NCBI GenBank assembly: GCA_964604675.1
Contig: CAZSAT010000043.1
Coordinates: 1 to 53,422 of the forward strand
Direction: 5' to 3'
Length of the DNA stretch: 53,422 nt
Source: CAZSAT01 sp964604675
Lineage (GTDB): Bacteria > Myxococcota_A > UBA796 > CAJQPC01
Part shown: one piece after another, positions 52,464 to 53,422 of the stretch
How the letters are laid out: each line of letters opens with the position of its first letter
Position numbering within the stretch: the stretch's first letter is position 1
Position numbers and translations under genes: made by a program
The notes under the pieces: generated by a model
Told to the model about the DNA's origin: nothing
What the model saw: only the letters and a program-made list of their open reading frames with translations
Database searches by the model: none

Positions 52464-52860
52464 GCGCTCTGGTCGCGCTCGGAGCGTTGCTACGTTGGGT
52501 GCGGCGCTCTTTGTGATGGCCACGGGACTAGGCTGCAGCGGATCATGGGTTTCAGAGAGGGAGACGACATGTCGTGGCCTGGAGCAGCGAGCGCCTGAGT
52601 GCCTGCTGGCGCCAGATCGTTGCCAGCGTGTAGCGTGCGGACTGAGTACGGATTGCGGGGCAGCAAGCGAAGCCGTGGTTGTGTTGTCGTCGGCAGAAGC
52701 TCTTGACGCTGCACGACTTGAGTGTGAACGGATCACGTGCACGGGCCAGCCAGGATGGACGGTCCGAACAGCGTCCTCGGACTGCCTGGATACTGACGGG
52801 GTGCGGCTGGACACCGGGTGGGACGTTGCGGTCGAGTGCCGGGCTGGGTGCATTATGTAG
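52437..52860 (+). CDS. Cys-rich lipoprotein, paralogue of the one at 16265
   Basis: ATG 52437 overlaps the previous gene and gives a basic n-region and lipobox (SVATLGAALFVMATGLGC). The Cys grid is that of the 125-residue protein at 16265: WVSERETTCRGLEQRAPEC, PDRCQRVACGLSTDC, EALDAARLECERITC, a Trp, then DVAVECRAGC. 140 residues. The same family therefore sits behind a large exported protein at one locus and behind a zincin at the other. Function unknown. Confidence 0.65.
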
Positions 52861-53082
52861 CAGCCGGCCTGAGTCTGCCGCCTTGGCGATACCGGTACCT
52901 CGGTCGGTGCCGCTTGCGGGCATTGGGCCGAGGGGATGCGGACATTGTCGCGATAAGGCTCGATTATCAGGACACAGGGGGTCTTAGTTAGGGCCGGGTC
53001 AGCGCTGTACCGCGAGAAGCGCGTCCCGGCCGAGAACACCGTGGGGCTGGTCGGCACGGCGTAGACGCGGGAGACTCGGCCG

Positions 53083-53422
53083 GTGAGTTCGAACCTCTTC
53101 GAAGCCCTGCGGCGCTACGTGCCCGGCCCCAAGCGGAACCCCGCGGAGGACTACCTGACGGAGGCCTTCGCCTGGCTGCTCAACCAGCACGAGAGCCTCG
53201 GGCGTGAGGTCGCGCAGCATGTGGTCGGCGACCGGCAGCTCAACGAGGCCCCCTTCGAGTGGAGGACGCAGGTCCACCTGGACAAGGGGCGCGTCGACAT
53301 GGTCGGCGAGGGCGGCGGGGTCGTGCTCATCTGCGAGCACAAGATCGACGCACAGCTCGGGAGGCACTGTAGGCGTCCACGTCAGGTGAGGGCAGCAGGC
53401 TGTTCCGCGCTCACGCAGCGTG
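53083..53422 (+). CDS. PD-(D/E)XK nuclease-superfamily protein (partial)
   Basis: GTG 53083; the gene runs off the window. The start MSSNLFEALRRYVPGPKRNP, then AEDYLTEAFAWLLNQHESLG is the entry of PDDEXK_4-type nucleases. The catalytic pattern follows: Asp in KGRVDMVGEGGG and EHK in VVLICEHKIDAQLG. After QLGRH the frame no longer looks like the family (CRRPRQVRAAGC), suggesting a lost or gained base near 53370. Such proteins often occur in defence islands. The 222 bases in front hold no gene; a short frame near 52990-53063 (ALYREKRVPAENTVGLVGTA) may be another gene fragment. Confidence 0.65.
   Translation, partial: MSSNLFEALRRYVPGPKRNPAEDYLTEAFAWLLNQHESLGREVAQHVVGDRQLNEAPFEWRTQVHLDKGRVDMVGEGGGVVLICEHKIDAQLGRHCRRPRQVRAAGCSALTQR

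Overview
The window looks like chromosomal DNA from a high-GC Myxococcota-type bacterium, probably uncultivated. The evidence is the gene content: very many secreted proteins and lipoproteins, FG-GAP repeats, MopE-like Asp-rich metal-binding repeats joined to a right-handed beta-helix, C-termini resembling MYXO-CTERM sorting tails, HDOD, PilZ and GGDEF signalling proteins, and an ECF sigma factor paired with a CHAT-peptidase protein. GTG starts and 1-8 base gene overlaps (GTGA, ATGA, TGATG) are frequent. I saw no tRNA, rRNA or CRISPR array.

Layout. 0-18 kb: the tail of a DUF885 gene, then mostly cell-envelope genes of unknown role: FG-GAP, PDZ and TonB-C lipoproteins, probable outer-membrane barrels, a MopE/beta-helix lipoprotein, a barrel-ferritin fusion, and a 507-residue exported protein coupled to a Cys-rich lipoprotein. 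18-26.5 kb: a hybrid two-component regulator (propeller, kinase, receiver, AraC output), an exported Cys-rich protein, a membrane class III nucleotide cyclase, a lipoprotein and a GGDEF protein. 27-31.4 kb: a beta-helix lipoprotein, a propeller lipoprotein, a sulfatase-fold lipoprotein and an EF-hand lipoprotein. 31.4-36.6 kb: a signalling block with three receiver proteins, HDOD, a PilZ protein and a possible second PilZ-like protein.

36.6-42.6 kb is the most interesting stretch. An ECF-like sigma factor overlaps a 791-residue protein that joins a zinc anti-sigma motif, TPR-like helices and a CHAT caspase-like peptidase with an intact His/Cys dyad. Next comes a 261-residue beta-rich protein with extreme codon bias, followed by a very strong hairpin and a coupled operon (ParB-like protein, 109-residue protein, decayed sulfotransferase). 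A 52-nt leader preceding the sigma gene is repeated, ungapped and inverted, in front of the divergent PilZ gene.

42.6-52.9 kb is an accessory region, lower in GC by eye. A 523-bp block holding a promoter and a 130-residue beta-sandwich gene occurs twice, exactly 7040 bp apart. Each copy is followed by a related but strongly diverged large zincin (HELVH / HEVVH) and then lipoproteins. Between the copies lie IS630, IS6 and IS21 material and two genes that could be defence-related. The window ends in a PD-(D/E)XK nuclease gene.

Several otherwise good genes carry single-base frameshifts. I cannot tell assembly error from decay, and these are marked individually.
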